DNA from: an uncultured Eudoraea sp.
Lineage (GTDB): Bacteria; Bacteroidota; Bacteroidia; Flavobacteriales; Flavobacteriaceae
Direction: 5' to 3'
DNA length: 64,000 nt
NCBI GenBank assembly: GCA_947258405.1
Contig: CAMYIE010000023.1
Location: forward strand, 1-64,000
Part shown: positions 1 through 8,459 of the stretch, piece by piece
Numbering within the stretch: position 1 is the stretch's first letter
Layout of the letters: each line of letters starts with the position of its first letter
The notes under the pieces: model-generated
What the model was told of the DNA's origin: nothing
The model's input: only the letters and a program-made list of their open reading frames with translations
Databases searched by the model: none
Position numbers and translations under genes: made by a program

Positions 1-580
1 TCAAAGGTCGTAGCAACCCCATCCTCGTTGGTATAGGTAAAAGTGCCGTTGCCATTGTCGACCAGGGTCGATAGGGTTTCTGTAAAAGTGGTGATGGTCC
101 CGTCTTCACTGGTATAGGTAAAACTACCATCGCCGTTATCCACTAATGTGGTGACCGTATTGTTGGTATCGATAGTGACCGAAGTACCAAAATCGTCTGT
201 AATGGTATAAGTACCATCAAGGTTATCTACTACCGTAGCAATCTTTGCATCAAAGGTCGTAGCAACCCCATCCTCATTGGTATAGGTAAAGGTACCGTTG
301 CCATTATCGACCAGGGTACTGAGTGTTTCTGTAAAAGTGGTGATGGTTCCGTCTTCACTGGTATAGGTAAAGCTACCATCGCCATTATCCACCAGTGTGG
401 TGACGGTATTGTTGGTATCGATGGTGACCGAAGTACCGGAGTCATCAGTAATGGTATAAGTGCCGTCTAAATTATCAACAACACTGGCTATTTTGGCGTC
501 AAAAGTGGTCGCGGTCCCATTTTCACTGGTGTAGGTAAAGGTGCCATCGCCGTTGTCCACTAGGGTGGTGACGGTATCGT
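1..580 (-). repeat. 249-bp in-frame tandem repeat inside the secreted repeat protein
   Basis: The string TCAAAGGTCGTAGCAACCCC begins at position 1, recurs at 250, and a diverged copy begins at 499, so the period is exactly 249 bp (83 codons). Adjacent copies differ only at scattered, mostly third, codon positions. Each unit encodes several VDNGDGTFTYT-type strands separated by TTF and TIT turns. The array continues off the left edge, so the copy number is unknown. Confidence 0.85.
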
Positions 581-935
581 TGAGTGCGCCTAGGTCTACA
601 TTGACCGTATTGCCATCTTCGATGGTTAGGCTCAGTGTATTGGTACCCGAATTATAAATAAAATTTTGGAGCTGTTGGTCATCTGACGAGGTAAGTTCCC
701 AGGATGTACCATCCCAGTAATAGATAACACCGGTATTGGTGTTTACATAGATGTCCCCCGTGTCAGCACCTGAAGGAGTGGTAGCTCCCGGAGCGTTTAC
801 AGCTGTGCCGCTAAGTACTTCACAATTACATTGGTCCTGTAGCGTAACCGTTGTTTGTGAATAGGCAAAACCGCTGATAAACAGCAGTAATATCAATAAT
901 TTCTTGCCCATGGTTTTTTTTAACTTATAAGTCAT
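1..935 (-). CDS. Secreted repeat protein, N-terminal part (gene continues beyond the left edge)
   Basis: The frame is open from the start codon to the window edge, giving at least 311 residues with no stop seen. The first 27 residues are a lysine-rich start, a hydrophobic stretch and a cleavage site after AYSQ, typical of a Sec signal peptide in this phylum. A short region around residue 60 (DTGDIYVNTNTGVIYYWDG) resembles collar-like modules often found at the start of flavobacterial surface proteins. The rest is a tandem array of short strands of the pattern VDNGDGTFTYT. A second in-frame Met nine codons later (position 911) is an alternative start; I chose 935 because it gives the signal peptide a basic n-region. 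The protein is probably exported and extended, an adhesin or surface fibre by inference. Its C-terminus is not visible, so whether it carries the tail of its neighbours is unknown. Confidence 0.75.
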   Translation of the reverse strand, partial: MTYKLKKTMGKKLLILLLFISGFAYSQTTVTLQDQCNCEVLSGTAVNAPGATTPSGADTGDIYVNTNTGVIYYWDGTSWELTSSDDQQLQNFIYNSGTNTLSLTIEDGNTVNVDLGALNDTVTTLVDNGDGTFTYTSENGTATTFDAKIASVVDNLDGTYTITDDSGTSVTIDTNNTVTTLVDNGDGSFTYTSEDGTITTFTETLSTLVDNGNGTFTYTNEDGVATTFDAKIATVVDNLDGTYTITDDFGTSVTIDTNNTVTTLVDNGDGSFTYTSEDGTITTFTETLSTLVDNGNGTFTYTNEDGVATTF

Positions 936-1021
936 TTCATTGTCTTTAGGCCTGCAGTGCCTATTAATCCTGATCCGAATAATGTGATCAACACATATTC
1001 AGATCAAAAATTTTGTCGTCC

Positions 1022-1150
1022 TTAATTATGAAAATGGATTACCGATCCTCCGAAATGCTGGGGAACAATGGAAATGGAAACTGAATGATCCCTATGTACA
1101 AGGGAATCTTTTAAGGTTTGGCCATTCAGTACTTCGGTTAAGTGATTCAT
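1022..1150 (-). CDS. Possible 42-residue small ORF upstream of the repeat protein
   Basis: This is an ATG-to-TAA frame of 42 codons (MNHLTEVLNGQTLKDSL...) between the conserved upstream element at 1230-1265 and the repeat-protein start at 935. I recognise no domain, signal peptide or membrane segment. What supports it is position: its start lies 94 bp from the upstream element, nearly the same spacing (98-99 bp) as the real starts of proteins A, B and C have from their copies. It could be a small protein, a leader ORF or chance. The predicted promoter would otherwise give the downstream gene an untranslated leader of about 260 nt. Confidence 0.25.
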   Translation of the reverse strand: MNHLTEVLNGQTLKDSLVHRDHSVSISIVPQHFGGSVIHFHN

Positions 1151-1202
1151 AATTTGGGTGTCAAACTTCTATCTGCTTGTTAAACAGTATAATATCAACG
1201 TA

Positions 1203-1265
1203 CAAATTTAGGTTTAAGCCTACGGGTGGAAAATAAATGTTGTGTAATGATGAAAATGCATTGTA
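1203..1265 (-). promoter_or_regulatory. Shared upstream element and promoter of the repeat-protein unit
   Basis: On the minus strand the element reads CACAACATTTATTTT (start at 1244) with a weaker copy TACAATG exactly 21 bp upstream. A Bacteroidetes -7 box TAAATTTG lies at 1210-1203, about 35 bp downstream of the element. There is no clear -33 TTG, which fits an activator-dependent promoter. The same arrangement precedes three other genes in this window. The rest of the 455-bp gap between the two flanking genes holds only the possible small ORF. Confidence 0.6.
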
Positions 1266-1390
1266 TAGGTGTCGAATTTTGAGGTCATTCATCGATTTTT
1301 TTCAATTTTAGGGTGTTGCCGGTCGTCGATCATCGCCCAAATAGCAACAGTTATGCGATGGTAGTTGTAAGAAAAGTCTCCAGTGCAGTT

Positions 1391-4300
1391 TTAGTTAGGA
1401 TTCACCCGGTACGTAATCCGGCGATTGGTAATCACCGAACCTACCTGGATCGTAAGTAATGCCGGATTGGAATTGGTTGTTCCGCATATAAATGATGAAT
1501 TGGATAATACAACCCGATATTGATTCCCGTTCTCTGCGGTGGTGGGATTTGTAATGGTGAGTATACTTGTTGTTGTCCCACTATAAATACCTGAATCAGT
1601 TAGATTTATCCAGGAACCACTAAATAATTGCCATTGGTAAGTATCAGCCTCTGGGCTGTTAACACTGAAGCTACCCACACAACCGGGACAAATAGTGGTG
1701 TCAGCTGGTTGAAGGGTAATTGTAGGAGCTGCACCTACTTCTTGAAAGTCGTATGTAAGATTAGAATCTGCATCCGCAGGTGTTGTATATCCATCTGATC
1801 CTGAGGTGACTAATCCGTTACTATCAACAGTTACCGGAGAAGCACCCAGCAGGCCATCGGAGTCATTATCGGTAAATCCTGCTTCAACTACGTCGTCGCA
1901 GCCGTCGTTATCACTGTCCAGTTCTAAACTGTCGATGATACCATCACTGTCTGAGTCACAGGAAGGAGCCCGAGTAGCTGCCCAAAGAATAGCCTGAACC
2001 AACAGGTCTTCTCCTGCAGCGTTAAAGCCTCCGTTGGCATTCCCATGAGGTACAATTACTCTTCTTCCGGGAGCAATTCCTACGTCCATTGCATCATCTT
2101 TTTCCCAAACTGCAAGGGATACCTCACCATTTGGATGGTTCCCCAATACGGTTCCGGAAGCCAAACTAATGGAATGATAGGAGGCATCACCAATGTCATT
2201 ATTCCCGTTTAGCAGGCCAATAGTAATAGGATGTGTATTATTTACTATCGACAATGTACCTGTGGCGCTGGAGGCTCCTGAGGTGGCCCCTAATACTTCA
2301 TCATATAATGCTGGTTCGCTTGTTACCAAACCATTTGCTGTCGTGGCCATATTAGCTACATTGGCAAAGGCCGTACCGCTTACAGCATCCTCATATATAA
2401 AAGTTGCCTCGTAATTGTTTGCATCCCCTCCTACTCCATCATCAACTACGGTAACACTGTACCCCTGAGCGGTTAGCTTGTCGATCACATTCTGTTCCTC
2501 CGCAGAGGCTGTACCCTGGGTTACCCATAAGATAGAAAGCGGACATTCTACAGAATCCTGGATGCCATCATTATCGTCGTCCCAGTCTGTTCTATCGGCA
2601 TTACCGTCGCTGTCTGTATCCGGATAAACTGTAATGAATAAGGTAGCTGTATCTTGTTCAGAGGTAAATGTGCAATTTGCATTATCTTGTATGGTGTACG
2701 TAAATGAGTCTGTTCCAAAATACTCAGGGTCAGGAGTATAGGTAATCGTCTGATCTCCATTAAGTACGGCCGTTCCGTTTGGTGGCTGGGTAACTGACAA
2801 AACTTCCATGGGTTCACCTTCAGGATCCGAATCAGCACCATTACCGTTGTCGGCCATGGGATCAAAATTTATAGATCCGTTTTCAATGACTGCAAAGTTA
2901 TCATCAGTGGCAATCGGAGGTTGATTGGCAGAATTAGGAAATATATCAAGCAAATTAATACTCCCGTTAAAATAATCGCTGGGAGTCAATTGCTGCCGGA
3001 CTACAATCCTGCCCGATGATGTCCTGGGAAAGGCTATTTCCACCACAATTGGGGTATTCGGCCCACCCGGTAATCCAAAATGGATTCGTCCCGGTCCCTG
3101 GGTTCCATGTCCATAGCCGCCATTTACCTCTCGAGTCCCGGAAATTACATTGCCATCACAATCCAGGATCTTAGAAGTTGCACCTACTCCAAATCGTTCT
3201 TCAGTATTGATTAAACCAAAAGCATCTCTGTCTTCGATAATATCGATATAAAGGTGATTTGCGCGGTTTGCGGCTAACAAATTATTTATATACAGTCTGT
3301 TATTTCCTGTTCGGTTGGCATATAAGTCCAGATCCCCATCCTGGTCAATATCCACAAAGGTGCAACCTTCTCCTGCAGCGGCGTTAAAAGTCAGTCCGGA
3401 ATCTACAAAGGTCATTGCACCCTGATTATAGTAAAGTTTGCTTGTACTGCTCCCGGTGAGAAATATGTCTATATCTCCGTCGTTATCCACATCTCCACAA
3501 GCCAGGCCTTCAATCTGACCTGAAAAATTTATCGGTATCCCGGTTGCTGCCCCAAGTGGTGTCCAGGTACCATCGCCATTATTACGGTGGATTTGGTTAT
3601 TGCCATTCTCGGTCCAGAACAGGTCAAAATCTCCATCATTGTCGAAGTCGTAAAACGCCACGGCCCCCTTGTTACTATTGTTGGCTTGATCGATATCCAC
3701 GCCATTCTGAAATGTCCCTCCCAGATTGGTAAACAAATCTACCTGGTCTCTTTTTCTGACCACGATATCCACCCAGCCGTCGTCGTTAAAATCCGTGGCT
3801 GAGCCGTAATCCCCATCTGTAGCATCCTGAACAAGGCCCAATGGCCATGTGGTGGGATCGCCCACATTATATGGAGGATTCGGGCTGTCCGCCTTCCGGG
3901 TTACATGGGTAAAATTGCCGTTGCCATCATTCTGTAAAATATCAATACCATAATTGTGATTGTCAACAAATAGATCCAGATCTCCGTCCCCGTCATAATC
4001 CAATGCCCCGGCACCTTCAGTGTTCATTCCGTCCGTTAGCGCAGTAAACCGTTGATTGGGTGCTGTCCCCCCCAGTCCATCACCAAACCTATTAGTCGCC
4101 GGGTCTTGAAGGTATATTCTAATGTCGTTATGCTTATTCCTAAATATATCTGGGTAACCATCATTGTTGAAATCCACAAAAAGAGCGGTTCGTTCAAGAT
4201 TTCCACCGCTAAAGTCAGGAGCTAATGCAGCAGTTTGATCCGAAAAACTACCACCATCATTCCTCAGCAAATATCCTGAGCCATTTCTATTTATCACAAG

Positions 4301-4501
4301 ATCAAAGTCGCCATCCAGATCGTAGTCTGCCCAGGCATGTCCCCCATCTTTTGTACCTCCGATGTTCAACCCATAGGCTGCTGCACTTTCGGTAAAAGTA
4401 GTCTGCGCATAAGTGGATTGCGCTAAAAAAACAAACATCACAACCCAAAGGATCTTCCAAATTGAGCTTAGGCTGCAAGTCATGTATTTGTCGGTTTGCA
4501 T
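1391..4501 (-). CDS. Secreted protein A: FG-GAP/VCBS repeats, ASPIC/UnbV, cadherin-like, Ca-binding and Ig-like modules, VITNRRIT tail
   Basis: This is a 1036-residue exported protein. A signal peptide ends near STYAQ. Repeated Asp-rich loops of the type DxDxDGDxD (about residues 45-400) are FG-GAP/VCBS repeats, which fold as a Ca-binding beta-propeller. They are followed by an ASPIC/UnbV module ([18 protein letters not shown]), a cadherin-like module (PPIATDD...[17 protein letters not shown]), a thrombospondin-3-like Asp run, an alpha/beta segment of about 190 residues (ILWVTQG...), a second Asp run and an Ig-like module with a CPGC motif. It ends [14 protein letters not shown]. Frames open from 4552, but I start at 4501: that Met matches protein B (MQTxxxMTxC), and it lies 98 bp from the shared upstream element. 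Function is inferred only as surface binding or matrix formation; no catalytic site is evident. Confidence 0.85.
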   Translation of the reverse strand: MQTDKYMTCSLSSIWKILWVVMFVFLAQSTYAQTTFTESAAAYGLNIGGTKDGGHAWADYDLDGDFDLVINRNGSGYLLRNDGGSFSDQTAALAPDFSGGNLERTALFVDFNNDGYPDIFRNKHNDIRIYLQDPATNRFGDGLGGTAPNQRFTALTDGMNTEGAGALDYDGDGDLDLFVDNHNYGIDILQNDGNGNFTHVTRKADSPNPPYNVGDPTTWPLGLVQDATDGDYGSATDFNDDGWVDIVVRKRDQVDLFTNLGGTFQNGVDIDQANNSNKGAVAFYDFDNDGDFDLFWTENGNNQIHRNNGDGTWTPLGAATGIPINFSGQIEGLACGDVDNDGDIDIFLTGSSTSKLYYNQGAMTFVDSGLTFNAAAGEGCTFVDIDQDGDLDLYANRTGNNRLYINNLLAANRANHLYIDIIEDRDAFGLINTEERFGVGATSKILDCDGNVISGTREVNGGYGHGTQGPGRIHFGLPGGPNTPIVVEIAFPRTSSGRIVVRQQLTPSDYFNGSINLLDIFPNSANQPPIATDDNFAVIENGSINFDPMADNGNGADSDPEGEPMEVLSVTQPPNGTAVLNGDQTITYTPDPEYFGTDSFTYTIQDNANCTFTSEQDTATLFITVYPDTDSDGNADRTDWDDDNDGIQDSVECPLSILWVTQGTASAEEQNVIDKLTAQGYSVTVVDDGVGGDANNYEATFIYEDAVSGTAFANVANMATTANGLVTSEPALYDEVLGATSGASSATGTLSIVNNTHPITIGLLNGNNDIGDASYHSISLASGTVLGNHPNGEVSLAVWEKDDAMDVGIAPGRRVIVPHGNANGGFNAAGEDLLVQAILWAATRAPSCDSDSDGIIDSLELDSDNDGCDDVVEAGFTDNDSDGLLGASPVTVDSNGLVTSGSDGYTTPADADSNLTYDFQEVGAAPTITLQPADTTICPGCVGSFSVNSPEADTYQWQLFSGSWINLTDSGIYSGTTTSILTITNPTTAENGNQYRVVLSNSSFICGTTNSNPALLTIQVGSVITNRRITYRVNPN

Positions 4502-4556
4502 CATAAAGAACTGGCCTGAGGGCATGTACTCAGCATAGCAAAGCATTCTCAACCTA

Positions 4557-4620
4557 CAAAAATCATGTATATAATAAATGTGTTAAAATAATTGTTGTGT
4601 AGGGATTAAATTCTATTGTG
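4557..4620 (-). promoter_or_regulatory. Shared upstream element and promoter of protein A
   Basis: Minus-strand CACAACAATTATTTT starts at 4599, with the half-site CACAATAG exactly 21 bp upstream. A degenerate -7 box GATTTTTG lies at 4564-4557. The predicted transcript start falls near 4551, which makes the upstream in-frame Met at 4552 unlikely and supports translation from 4501. Confidence 0.6.
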
Positions 4621-4742
4621 CAGTATGGATAATATGTGGTAAGGAGTCCAAAAATTTATAATATAAGTTCCTAATTTTTAGTTACTTATATAAAAAATTT
4701 GTAGGAATAGTACTATTCCTTAAAATATAGAAATGGTATTTG

Positions 4743-7700
4743 TCAATTCTTTTTAGCCCTATAGGTGATCCTTCTATTGGTAATTACAGAACTAACGTTT
4801 ACCGTTAAAACAGCTGTATTCGAAGTACTGGGACTGCAGACATAACTGAGATTCCATAGTACTACCCGGTATTGATTGCCATTTTCGGCTGTAGTAGCAT
4901 ACGTAATCGAAAGAGTATTAGTACTGGTACCGGTATAGATGCCGGTATCCATTAAATCTACCCATATAGATCCATTAAAAATCTGCCATTGATAGGTATC
5001 AACTGATGTAGCAATAACAGAAATTGCAGTATTGCAGCCTGGACATACTGTAGTATCCAACGGTTGAGTGGTGATAGCTGGTGAAGATTCTGCCTCTATA
5101 TAATCCAGTGTTCCATTAGGACCAATATCTGCGGGGACTGTATATGCTGCTGATATGACTCTCCCAAATGCATCTACCGCAGGAGGGGATCCAACTCCAT
5201 AATACTCATCATCTCCTCCATCTGCATTGGCATTATTATAAGCCTCGTTTGCATCGCTACAGCCATCATCATCGCTGTCTGTATCCAAATAATCAGGTGG
5301 GGGAGTTGCGTCGGTATTAGCAATTGTATAATTAAGGGTACCACTTTCAGCAGCAGTTTCTACATTATCGGCCAAACCATTGGCACCATAAGCACTAACC
5401 ACCACCCCATCAACATGTGATTGATTATGGCCCGCTTCTACAGCATCATAAATACCGTCATTATCTGCATCCAAATCGAGGTGGTTAGCTATCCCATCGG
5501 AGTCCTTATCAATTCCATAGGTAGCAGGATTTACATAATTGGTGATACAGGCAAATTCTATGGCGTGCTGCCTTCCACCGGCCGAAGCTCCAGGTACCCT
5601 GGCCACGGCACCAACTCTGATAGACATTTCAGATTTGGAATTGTAATTCACACTAAAGTTTACCTGTGGGAAAGTATTGCCCGCTCCGGGATAGTCATTG
5701 GGCCCTGCAGTACCGATGACCCAAGAACCATTGGTATTCATGTTGAGCTCTGTTGGATTGGATGTAGTATAAGTAGCAGGGTTATCGGCCCAATTCTGTT
5801 CCCCATAATTAGCGCCACCGTCTATATCATTAAAATTCATGAAGAATTTATTGATAATTACTGGCGCAGACCCACCTGATGTTACAAAATTGAACTTATA
5901 GGAAATATAGGCCTGGTCTCCAATATTTGGAAGATTAAAAGCAGTCTGAGGCTTAAAGGACGCTGGATCAGCGCTGTTATTATCTATGTTCGGTACTGTT
6001 GCATTGTATAATTCAACTATCGTTACCAGGGCATCCACGCCCGCCGTTATGTTAGGAAATCTATAGACTGCTCCTTGGGATAAAGGTGTGCCGCTTTCTA
6101 AAGTAGGAGGTGTACTAAAATCTAATATGGTTTCACCCCCGCATGGTGGCTGAGAGTTACTCGACACAGTATTTAATTCATCAAAGTCGGGAATACCATC
6201 ATTATCATCATCCAAATCGACCTGATCACTAATACCATCTCCATCACTGTCGAAACTTACACTAAAACTAAGATTATCAACATCTGTGACTGTATTTTCG
6301 AAGCCCTCTTCAGCAGTAGTGTCAAAATTATAATCTCCTCCAAATCCGGTGGTATCCCATACGTATTCGTAAGTTTTTGAACAAGCCGTGCTTGCCACTT
6401 CCGTAGCCGAAACCAGGCCTCCAGGTGAAGGAATATCAATATCTACAGCCGTAATATCATACGAACCAAAAGGATCTGTTACTATTACACGATTATAAAC
6501 CACGTCGCCAGGGTAGGCATTGGTAATCATATTTCCACCAGGATACGGCGCATCATAGATATTATTTGAAATGATATCTATAAAAGTTGATGCTGGTAAT
6601 TCTATTTTTGATGGTTTGGTCTGACTATCATAGTCTATAGAAAAACCAACACCAACCTCAGCTGATGACACGAATAGGTTAATAGCTTCTCCTGTGGGAA
6701 TTGTGGAGTCTGCTCCTAAAGTACCCGTCCAGGTAAGGAGACCACTTGTGGCATTATATGTCGGATTGGTCAATGTGGTAATAATGTTAGAACAGCTTGT
6801 CCTAAGTGTTGCCGTTATGTTTGGATTTGGGGGCATGGTACCACTGGAAACACTAACATAATTGGTTATTGTTATTGGCTGACCCGCCTTTATTGTAAAT
6901 GGACTACAAAATGCAGGACTTTGATTAAATGAGATACCACCTGAAGCATAGGTTACACGCAAAGTTGGCGGAACTCCAGTAGAGGTTTCCCTACTATCAT
7001 ATGTAGCTTCCCTATTCCCCATTCCTCCTGATGCCTGGTACACCCCAAGGGCAATTCCGTTATTGGTGGATGCACCAGAAACCCATTCGCTTACCAGGCA
7101 TGTCAGTGGCCAAACTTGAATTCCTTCGCTATCCACATTAATAGTGGATAATGGAGTGCCCGCATCAGAGCCTGGACCGATTGCACCAACTTCACTCCAA
7201 TTTGAAGTAGCCGTTCGTTCAATCCAATTAGATGCTCCATTGTCATCGCAAAGAGCACCTTCATCCCAGGCATCCGAGTTTCCTATTTGAAAAACACTGA
7301 CGTCCATATCGGCTCCATCGGTACAGTTTAATCGCAATTCTGCCGATAAAATGATGGCACTTGATGGGATGGAAGAGAGGTCGAACTCAAATAATGCTCT
7401 CTGGATATCGGTTGTTTCCCTATCTATCACAATTTCATCACAGGAACCATAATTTTTATCATCTTTTTTCAATTTGATACCTGTGTCTTTTATGGCGATC
7501 AAATCGGTGCTAGTTGAAGAACCTACAGATATAACTGGTGAGCTAACGGTCGTAGCATCCCCAGTGCCAACAGGATCTATTCTGTCCAATGTCTGAGTGG
7601 GATCGGAAAGATAGAGATGTTTATTTACGATACCAGGGGGCAATGATGGTGATCCCCTGACCAGAACATTATCTATAGCATAATTTTCATTGGAGGCCGT

Positions 7701-8231
7701 ATTGTGAAAAGTTGCCCTTATTTCGAGTGAGGTGCCGCTAAGACCTGCTATCGTATACGATGGATTTATGGGCTGGGCAGCCGAGCCGGATGCGGTTACC
7801 ACCGTAATCCAACCCCCTCCGTCTATACGATATGTAAGTGTAAAATTATCCTGAGCCCCACCGCTGTCTTCAAAATTTGCCACATTAAAGGCTCCGACAT
7901 CAATACTGAAATTAACGTTTACATATCCAGTGATATCTATCGGATTGGTAATCCAAACTAATGGATTGGCCAGTGTTGATCCTGCCACATTACGGGTATT
8001 GCTCGCCAGAATAAGACCACCAGATACTCCTGCTCCAAACTGCGAATTCCATATAACCGGTGAGGTACCCGTTCCGGCACCTGTTATGGTTCCATTGGGG
8101 TATGAATTAAAGTCCTCCGACCAGATCGTCGTCTGTGCACATAGGGTATGTGCCAGGAAAAGGATCAGGACCAATAACTTTAACTTCAGTTGAGGGGGAA
8201 CACAGAATGTCATTTTTAATACGGTCTGCAT
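4743..8231 (-). CDS. Secreted protein B: DNRLRE-type, Ca-binding and Ig-like modules, VITNRRIT tail
   Basis: This is a 1162-residue exported protein with a signal peptide (LVLILFLAHTLCAQ). The first 190 residues look like a beta-sandwich (EDFNSYPNGT start, ending in a YAIDNVLVRG strand). A region around residues 200-430 with RALFEFDLSSIP, LSAELRLN and NREATYDSRE resembles the DNRLRE/CBM96-type beta-sandwich module found with polysaccharide-active proteins. Two thrombospondin-3-like Asp runs flank an unrecognised segment of about 200 residues. The last 110 residues are an Ig-like module with a CPGC motif, clearly paralogous to that of protein A, followed by [14 protein letters not shown]. The gene has its own promoter region. 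Binding of a surface or polysaccharide ligand is inferred; no enzyme active site was seen. Confidence 0.85.
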   Translation of the reverse strand: MQTVLKMTFCVPPQLKLKLLVLILFLAHTLCAQTTIWSEDFNSYPNGTITGAGTGTSPVIWNSQFGAGVSGGLILASNTRNVAGSTLANPLVWITNPIDITGYVNVNFSIDVGAFNVANFEDSGGAQDNFTLTYRIDGGGWITVVTASGSAAQPINPSYTIAGLSGTSLEIRATFHNTASNENYAIDNVLVRGSPSLPPGIVNKHLYLSDPTQTLDRIDPVGTGDATTVSSPVISVGSSTSTDLIAIKDTGIKLKKDDKNYGSCDEIVIDRETTDIQRALFEFDLSSIPSSAIILSAELRLNCTDGADMDVSVFQIGNSDAWDEGALCDDNGASNWIERTATSNWSEVGAIGPGSDAGTPLSTINVDSEGIQVWPLTCLVSEWVSGASTNNGIALGVYQASGGMGNREATYDSRETSTGVPPTLRVTYASGGISFNQSPAFCSPFTIKAGQPITITNYVSVSSGTMPPNPNITATLRTSCSNIITTLTNPTYNATSGLLTWTGTLGADSTIPTGEAINLFVSSAEVGVGFSIDYDSQTKPSKIELPASTFIDIISNNIYDAPYPGGNMITNAYPGDVVYNRVIVTDPFGSYDITAVDIDIPSPGGLVSATEVASTACSKTYEYVWDTTGFGGDYNFDTTAEEGFENTVTDVDNLSFSVSFDSDGDGISDQVDLDDDNDGIPDFDELNTVSSNSQPPCGGETILDFSTPPTLESGTPLSQGAVYRFPNITAGVDALVTIVELYNATVPNIDNNSADPASFKPQTAFNLPNIGDQAYISYKFNFVTSGGSAPVIINKFFMNFNDIDGGANYGEQNWADNPATYTTSNPTELNMNTNGSWVIGTAGPNDYPGAGNTFPQVNFSVNYNSKSEMSIRVGAVARVPGASAGGRQHAIEFACITNYVNPATYGIDKDSDGIANHLDLDADNDGIYDAVEAGHNQSHVDGVVVSAYGANGLADNVETAAESGTLNYTIANTDATPPPDYLDTDSDDDGCSDANEAYNNANADGGDDEYYGVGSPPAVDAFGRVISAAYTVPADIGPNGTLDYIEAESSPAITTQPLDTTVCPGCNTAISVIATSVDTYQWQIFNGSIWVDLMDTGIYTGTSTNTLSITYATTAENGNQYRVVLWNLSYVCSPSTSNTAVLTVNVSSVITNRRITYRAKKN

Positions 8232-8285
8232 GTCAGTGAAACTGGCTTAAGTTTTGGTAATCAGCTCAGTATCGTACTCTCGTAC

Positions 8286-8351
8286 CATAAAGGTCCGCGA
8301 AGTGGTGGGTATCGAAAAATATATGTTGTGTATGGAATTAAATATACTGTC
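8286..8351 (-). promoter_or_regulatory. Shared upstream element of protein B
   Basis: Minus-strand CACAACATATATTTT starts at 8330, with the half-site GACAGTAT 21 bp upstream. The distance from the element to the ATG is 99 bp. The -7 box is poorer here: CCTTTATG is the best candidate at the expected place. Confidence 0.55.
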
Positions 8352-8459
8352 TAGGTGAGGAAAGATGTGGTATAATGGTAAAAGATCAACTATAAGTTTT
8401 TAACAATAAGATACTTACAAAATATATTTGTAAGATTTATAAGACGGATTTCGTCTTTT

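Noticed and set aside
4502-4552. Longer N-terminus of protein A from the Met at 4552
   Set aside because: The predicted transcript starts at about this point, the paralogous protein B starts at the equivalent of 4501, and spacing to the shared element agrees with 4501.
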